Shown here one piece after another: positions 34,963 to 42,466 of a stretch of 64,000 bases of DNA. How positions within the stretch are numbered: position 1 is the stretch's first letter; the number at the start of each line of letters is the position of its first letter. Under the pieces are notes generated by a model. That model was not told the origin of the DNA, searched no databases, and saw only the letters and a list, made by a program, of their open reading frames with translations. The DNA lies in assembly GCA_041390105.1 (NCBI GenBank), contig JAWKQO010000003.1, positions 124,001 to 188,000 on the forward strand, in the 5' to 3' direction. A program made the translations under genes and the position numbers. This DNA comes from Gemmatimonadota bacterium (GTDB lineage: Bacteria > Gemmatimonadota > Gemmatimonadetes > Longimicrobiales > Gaopeijiaceae).

Positions 34963-35640
34963 TCAGCGCGCTCGGTCGACGCGAGCACCGAATTCTTTGC
35001 CAAAGTCGAGCAGGAAGCCGAGTGCCCGTTGAAGCTCCGGCTCCTTCCCCGCACGCAGCAGCGCCCAGATCGATGCCCGGCGCTCGGGCCGCTCGCGCGC
35101 GGCCACCAGCGACTGAGCAGTGATGCCGAGCGTGCGAACAGCGTGCGCGTCCAGCATTCCCGAGTCTGCTTCCAGCAGCACGTCGAACATCTCGGCCAAC
35201 TGCCGCAGCGTATCGGGCCTCGTCGCCTTCTCCAGGAGGGCGCCGCCCGCCCGGGACCGCGCGGGCAGATCCATTTCCCGGGCCAGGTCGTCCGCGGTAT
35301 CGCCCAGCATCGCCAGAGTCCCCTCGCTTCCCTCGACAAGATCGAGGAGGCGATTGAGGGAGATGGCCAGCTTGGGATCGGTGAGCCGCTTGAGCAGATG
35401 CAGGGCTTCGCGGGTGCGAGCATCGACGTCGACGTCCTGCGCCTTCGCCTCGCGAATCGTCTCGTCCACGGCGTCCGTGAACGCCGCCAGCGCACCCGGC
35501 CCCACCTGTACGAGCTCGGTCAGCCGAAGGACGGCCTGCTCCAACTCGTCGATCCGGTCGAGGAGCCTGGCCAGGACGGAGGCAACGTGAGGGTCTTCCA
35601 GCTTGCGCTTCAGAACAGCACCGTTCGGACCCGAGTCCAT
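34963..35640 (-). CDS. DUF1641-family protein, SQR partner
   Basis: 225 residues from ATG 35640 (GGAGGTGA upstream, an excellent site). It is almost all helical and acidic, with a coiled-coil stretch near residues 25-45 (LARLLDRIDELEQAVLRLTE) and repeated LLD/LLK segments; no membrane helix, cysteine or cofactor motif. DUF1641 proteins are frequently encoded next to type II SQR or formate dehydrogenase-like genes, but their role is unknown. The SQR gene follows after 39 bases, so they are probably one transcript. Confidence 0.75.
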   Translation of the reverse strand: MDSGPNGAVLKRKLEDPHVASVLARLLDRIDELEQAVLRLTELVQVGPGALAAFTDAVDETIREAKAQDVDVDARTREALHLLKRLTDPKLAISLNRLLDLVEGSEGTLAMLGDTADDLAREMDLPARSRAGGALLEKATRPDTLRQLAEMFDVLLEADSGMLDAHAVRTLGITAQSLVAARERPERRASIWALLRAGKEPELQRALGFLLDFGKEFGARVDRAR

Positions 35641-35727
35641 TCCTTCACCTCCACTGTGGGCCCCACCGGTCGTGGGAAACGGGTTTCCAACCTGCGGCGC
35701 TCTCCCATCCGGTCGCAAGCGCGACGA

Positions 35728-36186
35728 TCAGCTTCGGCGCCGACCCTGCTCGGGCAGCTCTTCGAAGTCCGCGCTGCGTGGCAGATCGGCCAGGGCCTCC
35801 CGTAGGCCAGCAGGCGGCGGCCGCAGCCGTCGTTCCTTCAGATCCAACCATCCACCCTCGACCGTGATGCGAACAGCCGTCCGTCCGTCCCCACGACGGG
35901 CTTCATGCCGCAACCGAAACCTCGTTCCCTCGGGCGAGACCCCGGCAAGCTGCAGATCGTAGGTGAGGACGTCCCCCGCGCCCACTTCCTTCAAGTAGAG
36001 GTTTTCCTCCCGCAGGATCACCGCGCCGAACCCGAGCTGAACCATGCGCCCCTGGTCGAAGCCGCGACTGGCCAGATAGGACATGCGAACGTGGGTGCCG
36101 TAGTCGGCATAGGCCGTGTGGCGCATGTGCTGGTTCGAGTCGAGGTCCGCCCATCGGACCTCGAAGGTCTTGCTCCAGTTCGCCAT
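35728..36186 (-). CDS. Acyl-CoA thioesterase, 4HBT hotdog family
   Basis: 152 residues from ATG 36186 (GGAGGAG upstream). The family signature is near the start: VRWADLDSNQHMRHTAYADYG, with the catalytic aspartate in WADLDSNQH. The rest is a single hotdog fold (LKEVGAGDVLTYDLQLAGV). Such enzymes hydrolyse acyl-CoA thioesters in the cytoplasm. It is divergent from the MarR-GNAT gene across a shared palindrome and may be under the same repressor. Confidence 0.85.
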   Translation of the reverse strand: MANWSKTFEVRWADLDSNQHMRHTAYADYGTHVRMSYLASRGFDQGRMVQLGFGAVILREENLYLKEVGAGDVLTYDLQLAGVSPEGTRFRLRHEARRGDGRTAVRITVEGGWLDLKERRLRPPPAGLREALADLPRSADFEELPEQGRRRS

Positions 36187-36251
36187 CCCGCGCTCCTCCT
36201 TCAAGCCGCCCTCTTGGGACTTCCAGCGGCGACAGGGGTCTGCACCTGTTG

Positions 36252-36272
36252 ATAGTTGCTTTTAGCAACTAT
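36252..36272. promoter_or_regulatory. MarR-type operator in the divergent promoter region
   Basis: A perfect palindrome, ATAGTTGC (36252-36259), TTTTA, GCAACTAT (36265-36272), lies between the thioesterase and the MarR-GNAT gene and stands out in the GC-rich background. GTTGC-N5-GCAAC palindromes are classical MarR-family sites. It is 44 bases from the GTG start of the MarR-GNAT gene. Confidence 0.75.
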
Positions 36273-36315
36273 ATACTTGCTTTTGTCCCGAACGAACCCC
36301 CGTCCAGGAGTTCGA

Positions 36316-37248
36316 GTGAGCACTACCCCGACGCCGCGCGTCGAGGCCGTACGCCGGTTCAATCGATTCTATACCCGCCAGGTGGGGGCGCTGGAAGAGG
36401 GACTCCTCAAGAGCCCCTATTCCCTGGCCGAGGCACGGGTCCTCTACGAACTCGCCCATCACGAGCACACCACGGCCTCCGAGCTGAGCCAGGAGCTGCG
36501 TCTCGACGCGGGATACCTGAGCCGCGTCATCAAGGCGCTGGAATCGAAGGACCTGGTTGTGAGGTCCCGGTCCGAGCGCGACGGCCGCAGCCACGACCTC
36601 AGCCTGTCCGACCAGGGGCACGAGGCTTTCGCCCGCCTGAACGAGAGCTCGAAACGGGAGATCGGCGCGCTCCTCACGTCGCTCAGCGACGACGAACAAA
36701 TGCGGCTCCTGGAGGCGATGCGCACCATCGAGACGATCCTGGGTGCCGAGCCGGAACGACGCGTTCCGTACATTCTGCGCCCACCGCAGCCGGGCGACCT
36801 CGGGTGGATCGTCCAGCGGCATGGGGTGCTGTACAGCCAGGAATACGGTTGGGACGAGCGATTCGAAGGGCTGGTCGCCGAGGTCGTCTCCCACTTCTCC
36901 AAGCACTTCGATCCCGCGCGTGAACGCTGCTGGATCGCCGAGCGGGACGGAGAGAACGTGGGAGCGGTGATGCTGGTGGCGCATCCCGATCGGGCTGGCA
37001 CGGCACGACTGCGGCTGCTGCTGGTGGAGCCCTCGGCCCGCGGCCTGGGCGTGGGGCGTCGGCTGGTGCAGGAATGCGCACGCTTCGCGCGTCGGGTCGG
37101 CTATCACACCATCACGCTCTGGACCAACAGCGTCCTGACGGCAGCCCGCCGTATCTACGAGACGGAGGGCTATCAACTCGTCGCCTCCGAGCCTCATCAC
37201 TCCTTCGGGCACGATCTGATCGGAGAGACCTGGGAGCTCGCGCTATGA
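36316..37248 (+). CDS. MarR regulator fused to a GNAT acetyltransferase
   Basis: 310 residues from GTG 36316, with AGGAG at 36306-36310. Residues 1-150 are a MarR winged helix (LAEARVLYELAHHEHTTASEL, GYLSRVIKALESKDLVVR). Residues 155-310 are a GNAT domain whose acetyl-CoA loop is ARGLGVGRRLVQE. Fusions of this type are known in many bacteria, and the GNAT half probably acts as effector-binding or acetylating domain. It overlaps the ThiF-like gene by four bases. The palindrome upstream suggests it represses its own operon and perhaps the thioesterase. Confidence 0.88.
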   Translation: MSTTPTPRVEAVRRFNRFYTRQVGALEEGLLKSPYSLAEARVLYELAHHEHTTASELSQELRLDAGYLSRVIKALESKDLVVRSRSERDGRSHDLSLSDQGHEAFARLNESSKREIGALLTSLSDDEQMRLLEAMRTIETILGAEPERRVPYILRPPQPGDLGWIVQRHGVLYSQEYGWDERFEGLVAEVVSHFSKHFDPARERCWIAERDGENVGAVMLVAHPDRAGTARLRLLLVEPSARGLGVGRRLVQECARFARRVGYHTITLWTNSVLTAARRIYETEGYQLVASEPHHSFGHDLIGETWELAL

Positions 37249-38387
37249 AGCCGCGCCACAGACTCTCGCTCACCGAGTGGTCCGCCGCGTTGGACGTTGC
37301 GGCGTCGGCGGCGCTGTGGGAGAGCCATGCTCCCGAGCTCCTGCGCCTTTCACCGGGCGACGAGGCCCGTTTTGCACAGGTGTGCGCTCGCCACCATCTC
37401 CAGGTCGTCGATGCCTACGAGCGGCAGGTGTTGGATCTGGCCGCGGCTCGCTTCCCCCAGCCGAACGCCCTCGGCGCGCGCGAGCGATTCGTCGCCGAAA
37501 GGGTCGACTCCGCTTCGGTCCTGACGGCCGGCACCTGGGTGTGGTACCCGTGGAGCCGTACGGTCGTCCATCTACTGGACGAGGACGAGTACTTCGAGGT
37601 GATCACCAACCGCAATCGCGACAAGCTCACACTGGAGGAGATGGAGCTCCTGCGGGGCAAGACCGTGGGGGTCGTCGGCCTGTCCGTAGGCGCCGAGGCC
37701 GCGGTCACGCTCGCCCAGGAGCATCTCTGCGGCACGTTGAGGATCGCCGACTTCGACCATCTCGACCTCTCCAATCTCAACCGTCTGCAGGCCGGCTGCG
37801 AAGACCTGGGGCTCCCCAAGACCACCGTGGCCGCTCGCCGCATCGCGCGCATCGATCCCTACCTGCGCGTCGAAGTGTTCGCCGACGGTGTCACGGCAGG
37901 GAACCTCGACGACTTCATGGAGGGCCTGGACCTGCTGCTCGACGAGTGCGACGGCCTGGAGATGAAGCTGGTGCTGCGGGAGGCGGCCCGAGCACGCGGA
38001 ATCGACGTTGCCTACGCCGGCGACGAGCGTGGGTTCTTGAGCGTCGAGCCCTATGGGCGCAACACCCATCTCCCGCTCTTTCACGGACGGATTGGCCGGG
38101 CCCAGCGCCCGCGCCAGGAATACGCCAGCGCGCTCGACTTCTGGAAGGACCTGTCGGTCTGGCTGGGAGGATGGGACGGAATCAGTCCGCGTTCACGACA
38201 GTCGCTCCTCCAGGTGGGCGAACACCTCTGCGGCTATCCTCAGCTCGCCAGCGAAATCCGGCTCGCAGCCGGCGAGGTCGGGCATGTGGCTCGACGGCTG
38301 CTACTCGGGGAGCCCCTGCGCGCACAAGTGCTTCAGATCGACCTTGATGCCCTGTTGGCGATGGACGGGGAAAGCGAAGACAACTAG
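37245..38387 (+). CDS. ThiF/E1-like adenylyltransferase-fold protein
   Basis: 380 residues from ATG 37245 (ATGA overlap). A nucleotide-binding E1/ThiF/MoeB domain begins near residue 135: GVVGLSVGAEAAV (142-154), then DFDHLDLSNLNRL (169-181), the signature that contacts ATP. The N-terminal 130 residues are a separate helical domain ending in ITNRNRDKLT, seen in mycobacterial ThiF-nitroreductase proteins such as Rv1355c, but the nitroreductase part is absent. The zinc cysteines of MoeB/ThiF are not evident. E1-like proteins activate a carboxylate by adenylation; no ubiquitin-like or ThiS-like partner is encoded nearby, so the target is unknown. Confidence 0.78.
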   Translation: MKPRHRLSLTEWSAALDVAASAALWESHAPELLRLSPGDEARFAQVCARHHLQVVDAYERQVLDLAAARFPQPNALGARERFVAERVDSASVLTAGTWVWYPWSRTVVHLLDEDEYFEVITNRNRDKLTLEEMELLRGKTVGVVGLSVGAEAAVTLAQEHLCGTLRIADFDHLDLSNLNRLQAGCEDLGLPKTTVAARRIARIDPYLRVEVFADGVTAGNLDDFMEGLDLLLDECDGLEMKLVLREAARARGIDVAYAGDERGFLSVEPYGRNTHLPLFHGRIGRAQRPRQEYASALDFWKDLSVWLGGWDGISPRSRQSLLQVGEHLCGYPQLASEIRLAAGEVGHVARRLLLGEPLRAQVLQIDLDALLAMDGESEDN

Positions 38388-38485
38388 GGAAGCTCGCCCC
38401 ACGTGTGCAGAGAATCTCTGGCGGTAGCGCGAACGGTCCGGCCTCCGGGCGGGTCCGGCCCCTGGCGATTCCAATGAATGACGAA

Positions 38486-38515
38486 GGGGCCGTCCCGATC
38501 TCTCGGAACGGCCCC
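38486..38515. terminator. Terminator between convergent ThiF-like and cold-shock genes
   Basis: GGGGCCGT-C-CCGA and TCGG-A-ACGGCCCC pair over 13 positions with one mismatch around a TCTC loop. It lies 26 bases beyond the cold-shock stop and 99 bases beyond the ThiF-like stop, and could serve both directions. Confidence 0.7.
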
Positions 38516-38541
38516 GACGTTTCGATCAGAGCGCCGAAGCG

Positions 38542-38748
38542 TCAGACCTTGGTGACGTTCTCCGCGGCCGGGCCCTTGGTGCCCTGGACCATGTCGAACT
38601 CCACCTTGTCACCTTCGTTCAGCGAACGGAAGCCGTCGGCCTTGATCGCGGAATGATGGACGAAGCAGTCCTTGCCGCCGCCCTCCACAGTGATGAAGCC
38701 GAAGCCCTTCTCGTCGTTGAACCACTTCACGGTGCCTTTGGTACGCAT
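38542..38748 (-). CDS. csp: Cold-shock-domain protein (CspA family)
   Basis: 68 residues from ATG 38748 (AGGAAG upstream), the standard length. The OB-fold RNA-binding motifs are both intact: KGFGFI (RNP1) and CFVHHSAI (RNP2), preceded by GTVKWFNDE. It is an RNA chaperone that melts structures in mRNA. Its leader is unusually long and contains a terminator-like hairpin (listed separately), suggesting post-transcriptional control, as in E. coli cspA. Confidence 0.95.
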   Translation of the reverse strand: MRTKGTVKWFNDEKGFGFITVEGGGKDCFVHHSAIKADGFRSLNEGDKVEFDMVQGTKGPAAENVTKV

Positions 38749-39003
38749 CTTCCTGTTTCCCTGGTGTTCGTCGCTCGAGTCGGAGATCCGTACCCCGGGG
38801 CGACTCACCAATCCTTGCGTGGATGTCCACGCTGAGTTCAGTGGGTCGTCCGTACAAGTAAAAAGCGGAAAGACCCAAGTCGCTCAGGCTTTCCGCCCCT
38901 TCAGCATGTTCGTAGCAGCCCACATTGTGGCACCTCGCCACAGTGCTTGAAGGATGAACGGCCGCACCAGGGGCGTCAAGGGGAGGGGCCCGAAGGCGCA
39001 ACT
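38749..39003 (-). promoter_or_regulatory. Structured leader upstream of csp
   Basis: This gap before csp has three visible elements on the minus strand. A possible -35 TTGACG lies at 38979-38974 with only a weak -10 (CATCCT) 17 bases on. A short hairpin GTGGC/GCCAC lies near 38940-38925. A 13-codon frame, MWAATNMLKGRKA, starts with ATG near 38925 and ends inside the terminator hairpin at 38896-38865. The parts are arranged like an attenuated leader or a small RNA gene ending before csp. Function is inferred from layout only. Confidence 0.4.
38860..38896 (-). terminator. Rho-independent-type terminator inside the csp leader
   Basis: On the minus strand GCGGAAAG and CTTTCCGC pair perfectly (8 bases, 16-base loop) and are followed directly by five T (positions 38864-38860). 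This is the best intrinsic-terminator shape in the window, yet it lies 112 bases upstream of the csp start and in the same direction. Confidence 0.7.
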
Positions 39004-39077
39004 CCCCGTCCCTAGCGGACCTGCGGCCCCGTCCCTAGCGGACCTGCGGCCGGCCCCGTCCCTAGCGGACCTGCGGC
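39004..39077. repeat. Three tandem 24-base repeats at the 3' end of the soxD-like gene
   Basis: Three identical 24-base units begin at 39004, 39027 and 39054 (periods 23 and 27), each containing CCCTAGCGGACCTGCGGC. The unit nearest the gene encodes its last residues (PQVR) and TAG stop; the other two repeat that end, with the same stop, beyond the gene. They look like local duplications by slippage. Confidence 0.85.
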
Positions 39078-39697
39078 CCTCCCGTGCGGTCGTCCTGGAC
39101 GAATCGCTCCCGACCGGGCATGGGGACGGCCGGCAGGCTGGAGGCATCGACCACATCGTCCGGTCCGATCCGGTCATTCTCCGCCAGCAGCCACGCGACC
39201 AGGGAATAGATCTGATCCGGCTGCAGGGAGCCCGGCGCCGTCTGGGGCATGGAACGGCGGATATAGTCGTAAAGTGTTGTGGAGTAAGGCCAAAACTCGC
39301 CAATGCTTCGAGCCCGGAAGCGCTCCTCCGCCGTCCCCCGCCCCACCAGCGCCGGGTTGATGCCCATGCCCTCGCCCTCCGGCCCGTGACAGGAGGCACA
39401 GAGGTCCTGGAAGAGGGCCGCGCCCTCACGGGCGGTGCCTCGCCCCGGCGGAAGTCCCACCCCGTCCGGCCGGACGTCCCGGTCCCAGGCCACGACGAAG
39501 GAGTCGACCGCATGGCTGCCGAGACCCCACTGCTCCGGTGGCGTCTGCGAGGCCGCCGGGGCCGCCGCCGGGGCGGCTGCCCGTCCCGTCGCGCCGTCGG
39601 CCTGGGGGCTGTCGGGTCCCACCTGGCAACCGCCCCAGGCGGCGGAGGCCGCCACCAACGCAATTCGGGGAGCGCTACGGATCGCCCACCCCGTCAT
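39062..39697 (-). CDS. Monoheme c-type cytochrome lipoprotein, SoxD-like
   Basis: 211 residues from ATG 39697, which overlaps the SoxC-like stop (ATGA). A signal peptide ends in a lipobox-like WGGC (C24), then a proline/alanine-rich linker. One heme-c site, CASCH (C100, C103, H104), with a probable axial methionine in RRSMPQTAPG. Paired with a SoxC-type molybdoprotein it should be its electron acceptor (SoxD, or SorB in sulfite dehydrogenases). Most SoxD proteins are longer and often diheme, so this is a short version. The gene ends in a tandem repeat. Confidence 0.8.
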   Translation of the reverse strand: MTGWAIRSAPRIALVAASAAWGGCQVGPDSPQADGATGRAAAPAAAPAASQTPPEQWGLGSHAVDSFVVAWDRDVRPDGVGLPPGRGTAREGAALFQDLCASCHGPEGEGMGINPALVGRGTAEERFRARSIGEFWPYSTTLYDYIRRSMPQTAPGSLQPDQIYSLVAWLLAENDRIGPDDVVDASSLPAVPMPGRERFVQDDRTGGPQVR

Positions 39698-40953
39698 CCC
39701 CAAGGCTCCTCGCGATACGTGACACGACCGTCGGAGTCGACGACCCAGGCCGTGATCGGGTTCAAGTGATAGGACGTGCGGGCGCTACGCGCTGCGATCA
39801 GCTGTTCGCGCGTCGGCTGCACATAGCCGGTCTCGTCCACGGCTCGGCTGGCGATCTCCGCCCGCTCACCCGACCAGTTCCACATGAAGCGGAAGCGTGT
39901 GTGCGCCTTGGAGAACACCGGCTCCTGCAGGTCGGCCCTCTGCCAGGTCGTCCCACCGTCCACGCTGACCTCGACCTGCGCGATGCGCCCGCGGCCGCTC
40001 CAGGCAATGCCCCGGATCTCGTTCCAGCCCGGCTGGATCCGCTGCGGATAGGACGGGGTGGTGATGATCGAGCGTGCGTCGATGACGAACGAAAACTGAC
40101 GCACCTTCCCGTCGTGCAGGGGGTCGGTGTACTTCGACGTCTCGTCCCGGGCCATGAGCGGACCGTCGGTCAGCTCCAGGCGACGCAGCCACTTCACATT
40201 GGTGTTGCCCTCCCATCCGGGGAGGAACAGACGCGCCGGGTAGCCCTGCTCGGGCCGCAGAGGCTCGCCGTTCTGGCCGTACGCGATCATGGCATCGTCC
40301 CAGGCCTTCTCCATGGGGATGCTTCTGGCCATGACCGCCGCGTCCTGGCCTTCGGCAATCATCCACGTGGCTTCAGGGCGAGCGCCCACCTCGCGCAGCA
40401 AGATCGACAGCGGGACTCCCGTCCATTCGCTGGTGCTCGTGAGCCCGCACACGTTCTGGGCCAGCGTCTCGGGACCGGCGCGAGTCGGGAAGTTCCCCGA
40501 GCACTCCAGGAAATGGACGCGGGACACCGAGGGGAAGCGCAGCAGGTCGTCCAAGGTGAAGACCGTGGGACGCTCCACCATCCCGTGGATCAGCAGGCGG
40601 TAGGTGCTGGGATCGACCTGCGCCACGCCCGCGTGATGCCGCTCGAAGTGCACATCCGAAGGCGTGATGACCCCGTGCAGATCCTGCAGCGGCGTGCGTG
40701 ACGAGGTCGCGCTCGGGTCCCGGCGAGGCCGCACGAACGGAGAGCGCTCCCCCAGCTCGTTCGGGAGCCGCCCCTGTACGGAGGTCGGATCGACGCTCGC
40801 GTCCTGCGCTGCCGACTCGACGGCTCCACCCTCCGCTGCGCCGGCCTCGGCGAGCACTCCGCCTCCCAGCACGGACGCGCCCAGCGCACCCGCTGCGCCC
40901 GCCAGAAGCGTACGCCGTGTCAGAGATCCGTTCTGGTCACGCTTCGAGGTCAT
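39694..40953 (-). CDS. SoxC-like sulfur (sulfane/sulfite) dehydrogenase molybdoprotein
   Basis: 419 residues from ATG 40953, which overlaps the preceding stop (ATGA). A twin-arginine signal (TRRTLLAGAAGALGAS, RR at 13-14) sends it folded to the periplasm. The sulfite-oxidase-family molybdenum ligand is C151 in HFLECSGN; HFERHHAGV and QGYPARLFLPGWEG follow SoxC closely. SoxCD removes electrons from sulfane sulfur during thiosulfate oxidation; the related SorAB oxidises sulfite. No soxXA, soxYZ or soxB is in the window, so a sulfite- or sulfane-oxidising role alone is open. It is translationally coupled to a small outer-membrane protein and to the cytochrome. Confidence 0.85.
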   Translation of the reverse strand: MTSKRDQNGSLTRRTLLAGAAGALGASVLGGGVLAEAGAAEGGAVESAAQDASVDPTSVQGRLPNELGERSPFVRPRRDPSATSSRTPLQDLHGVITPSDVHFERHHAGVAQVDPSTYRLLIHGMVERPTVFTLDDLLRFPSVSRVHFLECSGNFPTRAGPETLAQNVCGLTSTSEWTGVPLSILLREVGARPEATWMIAEGQDAAVMARSIPMEKAWDDAMIAYGQNGEPLRPEQGYPARLFLPGWEGNTNVKWLRRLELTDGPLMARDETSKYTDPLHDGKVRQFSFVIDARSIITTPSYPQRIQPGWNEIRGIAWSGRGRIAQVEVSVDGGTTWQRADLQEPVFSKAHTRFRFMWNWSGERAEIASRAVDETGYVQPTREQLIAARSARTSYHLNPITAWVVDSDGRVTYREEPWG

Positions 40954-41426
40954 GGGAACGTGTAGGCTGCGGCCAGCGTCAGGTTGGGAATGTCGGAGAT
41001 GCCCACCCACAGCTCGGTGGAGAGCACGCCGAAGTCGAGGCCCCCGCCCACGTTCAAGCCCATATCGGTAGAAGATCCTCCCCGCAGGCCGGGCGTATCG
41101 GCGTCGAAGAAGTAGATCGAGAGCCCCCCCAAGGCAAATGGGACGAAGTTCTCGCCCACCTCGAAGCGCCAGTGCCCGTTTCCGGTCAGCCGAATGGCCG
41201 AGTAGCCGATGGAGAACTCCTCTCCGAAGGAGACGTCGACGCTGGGCACGATGAGCAACTCCGGCACCTCGGCGACCTCCACCTCCGCGTGGGCGCCGAA
41301 CATGAAGCCGTCCGGATCCAAGGTCAGGCCTCCTCGGACACCCCACGAAACACCCTGGGCAGCCGCGGGCGCCGCCACCAGCAGCGCCAGTGCCACTCCC
41401 GTTCCCATCCCGAACGCCAGTTTCAT
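40950..41426 (-). CDS. Small outer-membrane beta-barrel-like protein
   Basis: 158 residues from ATG 41426. A signal peptide ends at AAPAAAQG (about residue 24). The rest alternates polar and hydrophobic residues with glycine/aromatic girdles and ends in YTFP, suggesting an 8-strand barrel. The nearby glycine-rich GGSSTDMGLNVGGGLDFG resembles OmpW/OmpA-like barrels. No named family is recognised. It overlaps the soxC-like start by four bases and follows the metal permease by 163 bases, so it is probably part of the same transcription block. Confidence 0.65.
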   Translation of the reverse strand: MKLAFGMGTGVALALLVAAPAAAQGVSWGVRGGLTLDPDGFMFGAHAEVEVAEVPELLIVPSVDVSFGEEFSIGYSAIRLTGNGHWRFEVGENFVPFALGGLSIYFFDADTPGLRGGSSTDMGLNVGGGLDFGVLSTELWVGISDIPNLTLAAAYTFP

Positions 41427-41589
41427 CGCCCCACGCCTCGACCTCCGCCGCCGGCCCACCCATCCGGGGGGCCCCCTGGTGAGTCCCGGCGCCCAGTCGG
41501 GGGCGGAGGTCCTGACGCGTCCGACCGGAGCCTGCAGTTGACCATCGATCCTACGGGACGCGGCACCGCATGGTGCCGTCAGGCTCGAG

Positions 41590-42459
41590 CTACTCCTCGC
41601 CGTTCCAGAGCGGTCCGCGCGGATCCCCGATGCTGGACGGCAGCTCGATACGCCCACCCGGACGCACCCGGAAGGCCAGGCGCAAGAGTGCAGCGATCAC
41701 GAGCGCCATCCCGAAGGAACACACCAGCAGCGGACCGGTGGCGATGTCGAAGACGAACGACGCGACGATGCCGGCCACGATCGCCGCAGTGCCGACCGCC
41801 CACGCCAGGACGAGGGCCCGGTCGAAGCGGTTCGTGAAGAAGAAGGCGATCACCCCTGGAATCACCAATGCGCTGAAGACCATCAGCACGCCCGCGATCT
41901 CGACGGAGAAGCTGATGGTGATTCCCAGGGACATGTAGAACAGAAAGTCCCAGCGTCGGCGCAGGTTGGTCGGGTGGGGGGTGAACGACGCTTGCAGCAA
42001 CGGGCGCCGGAACAACCAGTGAAACCCACCGATGACCAGATAGGCGAGCACCAGGGTCATGACCTTTCGCCAGTCCGCCCAGATGAGCGTACCGGTCAAG
42101 GTCTCGCTCACATGCTCGGCCCCCTCGGCTGTGAAGCCGGCCAGCAAGAGCACGGCCGCCGAGGCCACCACGTAGGTGATCCCGATGATGGCCTCCTGCG
42201 GCACCGGCGACTCCTCCATCCGGGACACGCTGAACAGGATGGCGCCCAGGAAGGTGGCGCCGAACGCCCAGGTCAGGGATCCGGGAGTGCCGGGCTCGAG
42301 CCCCACGAGCATGCCCCCGGTGGCGCCCAACGCAGCGATCTGAGCAAAAGCCAGATCCACGAAGATCACGCCCCGGGCCAGAACGTGGAGGCCGAGGTAG
42401 GCGTGCATGAAGAGAATGACGAGCGCGGCTGCGAGGGGAGGCAGCAGAAGCTCGAGCAT
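41590..42459 (-). CDS. Metal ABC transporter permease (ZnuB/MntB family)
   Basis: 289 residues. It has about eight membrane helices with the family features LHVLARGVIFVDLAFAQIAALG near the start and VLMVFSALVIPGVIAF near residue 200. It would form the inner-membrane channel for zinc or manganese together with the binding protein encoded seven bases upstream. The expected ATPase (ZnuC/MntA) is not in the cluster. Confidence 0.9.
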   Translation of the reverse strand: MLELLLPPLAAALVILFMHAYLGLHVLARGVIFVDLAFAQIAALGATGGMLVGLEPGTPGSLTWAFGATFLGAILFSVSRMEESPVPQEAIIGITYVVASAAVLLLAGFTAEGAEHVSETLTGTLIWADWRKVMTLVLAYLVIGGFHWLFRRPLLQASFTPHPTNLRRRWDFLFYMSLGITISFSVEIAGVLMVFSALVIPGVIAFFFTNRFDRALVLAWAVGTAAIVAGIVASFVFDIATGPLLVCSFGMALVIAALLRLAFRVRPGGRIELPSSIGDPRGPLWNGEE

Positions 42460-42466
42460 CAGGACC

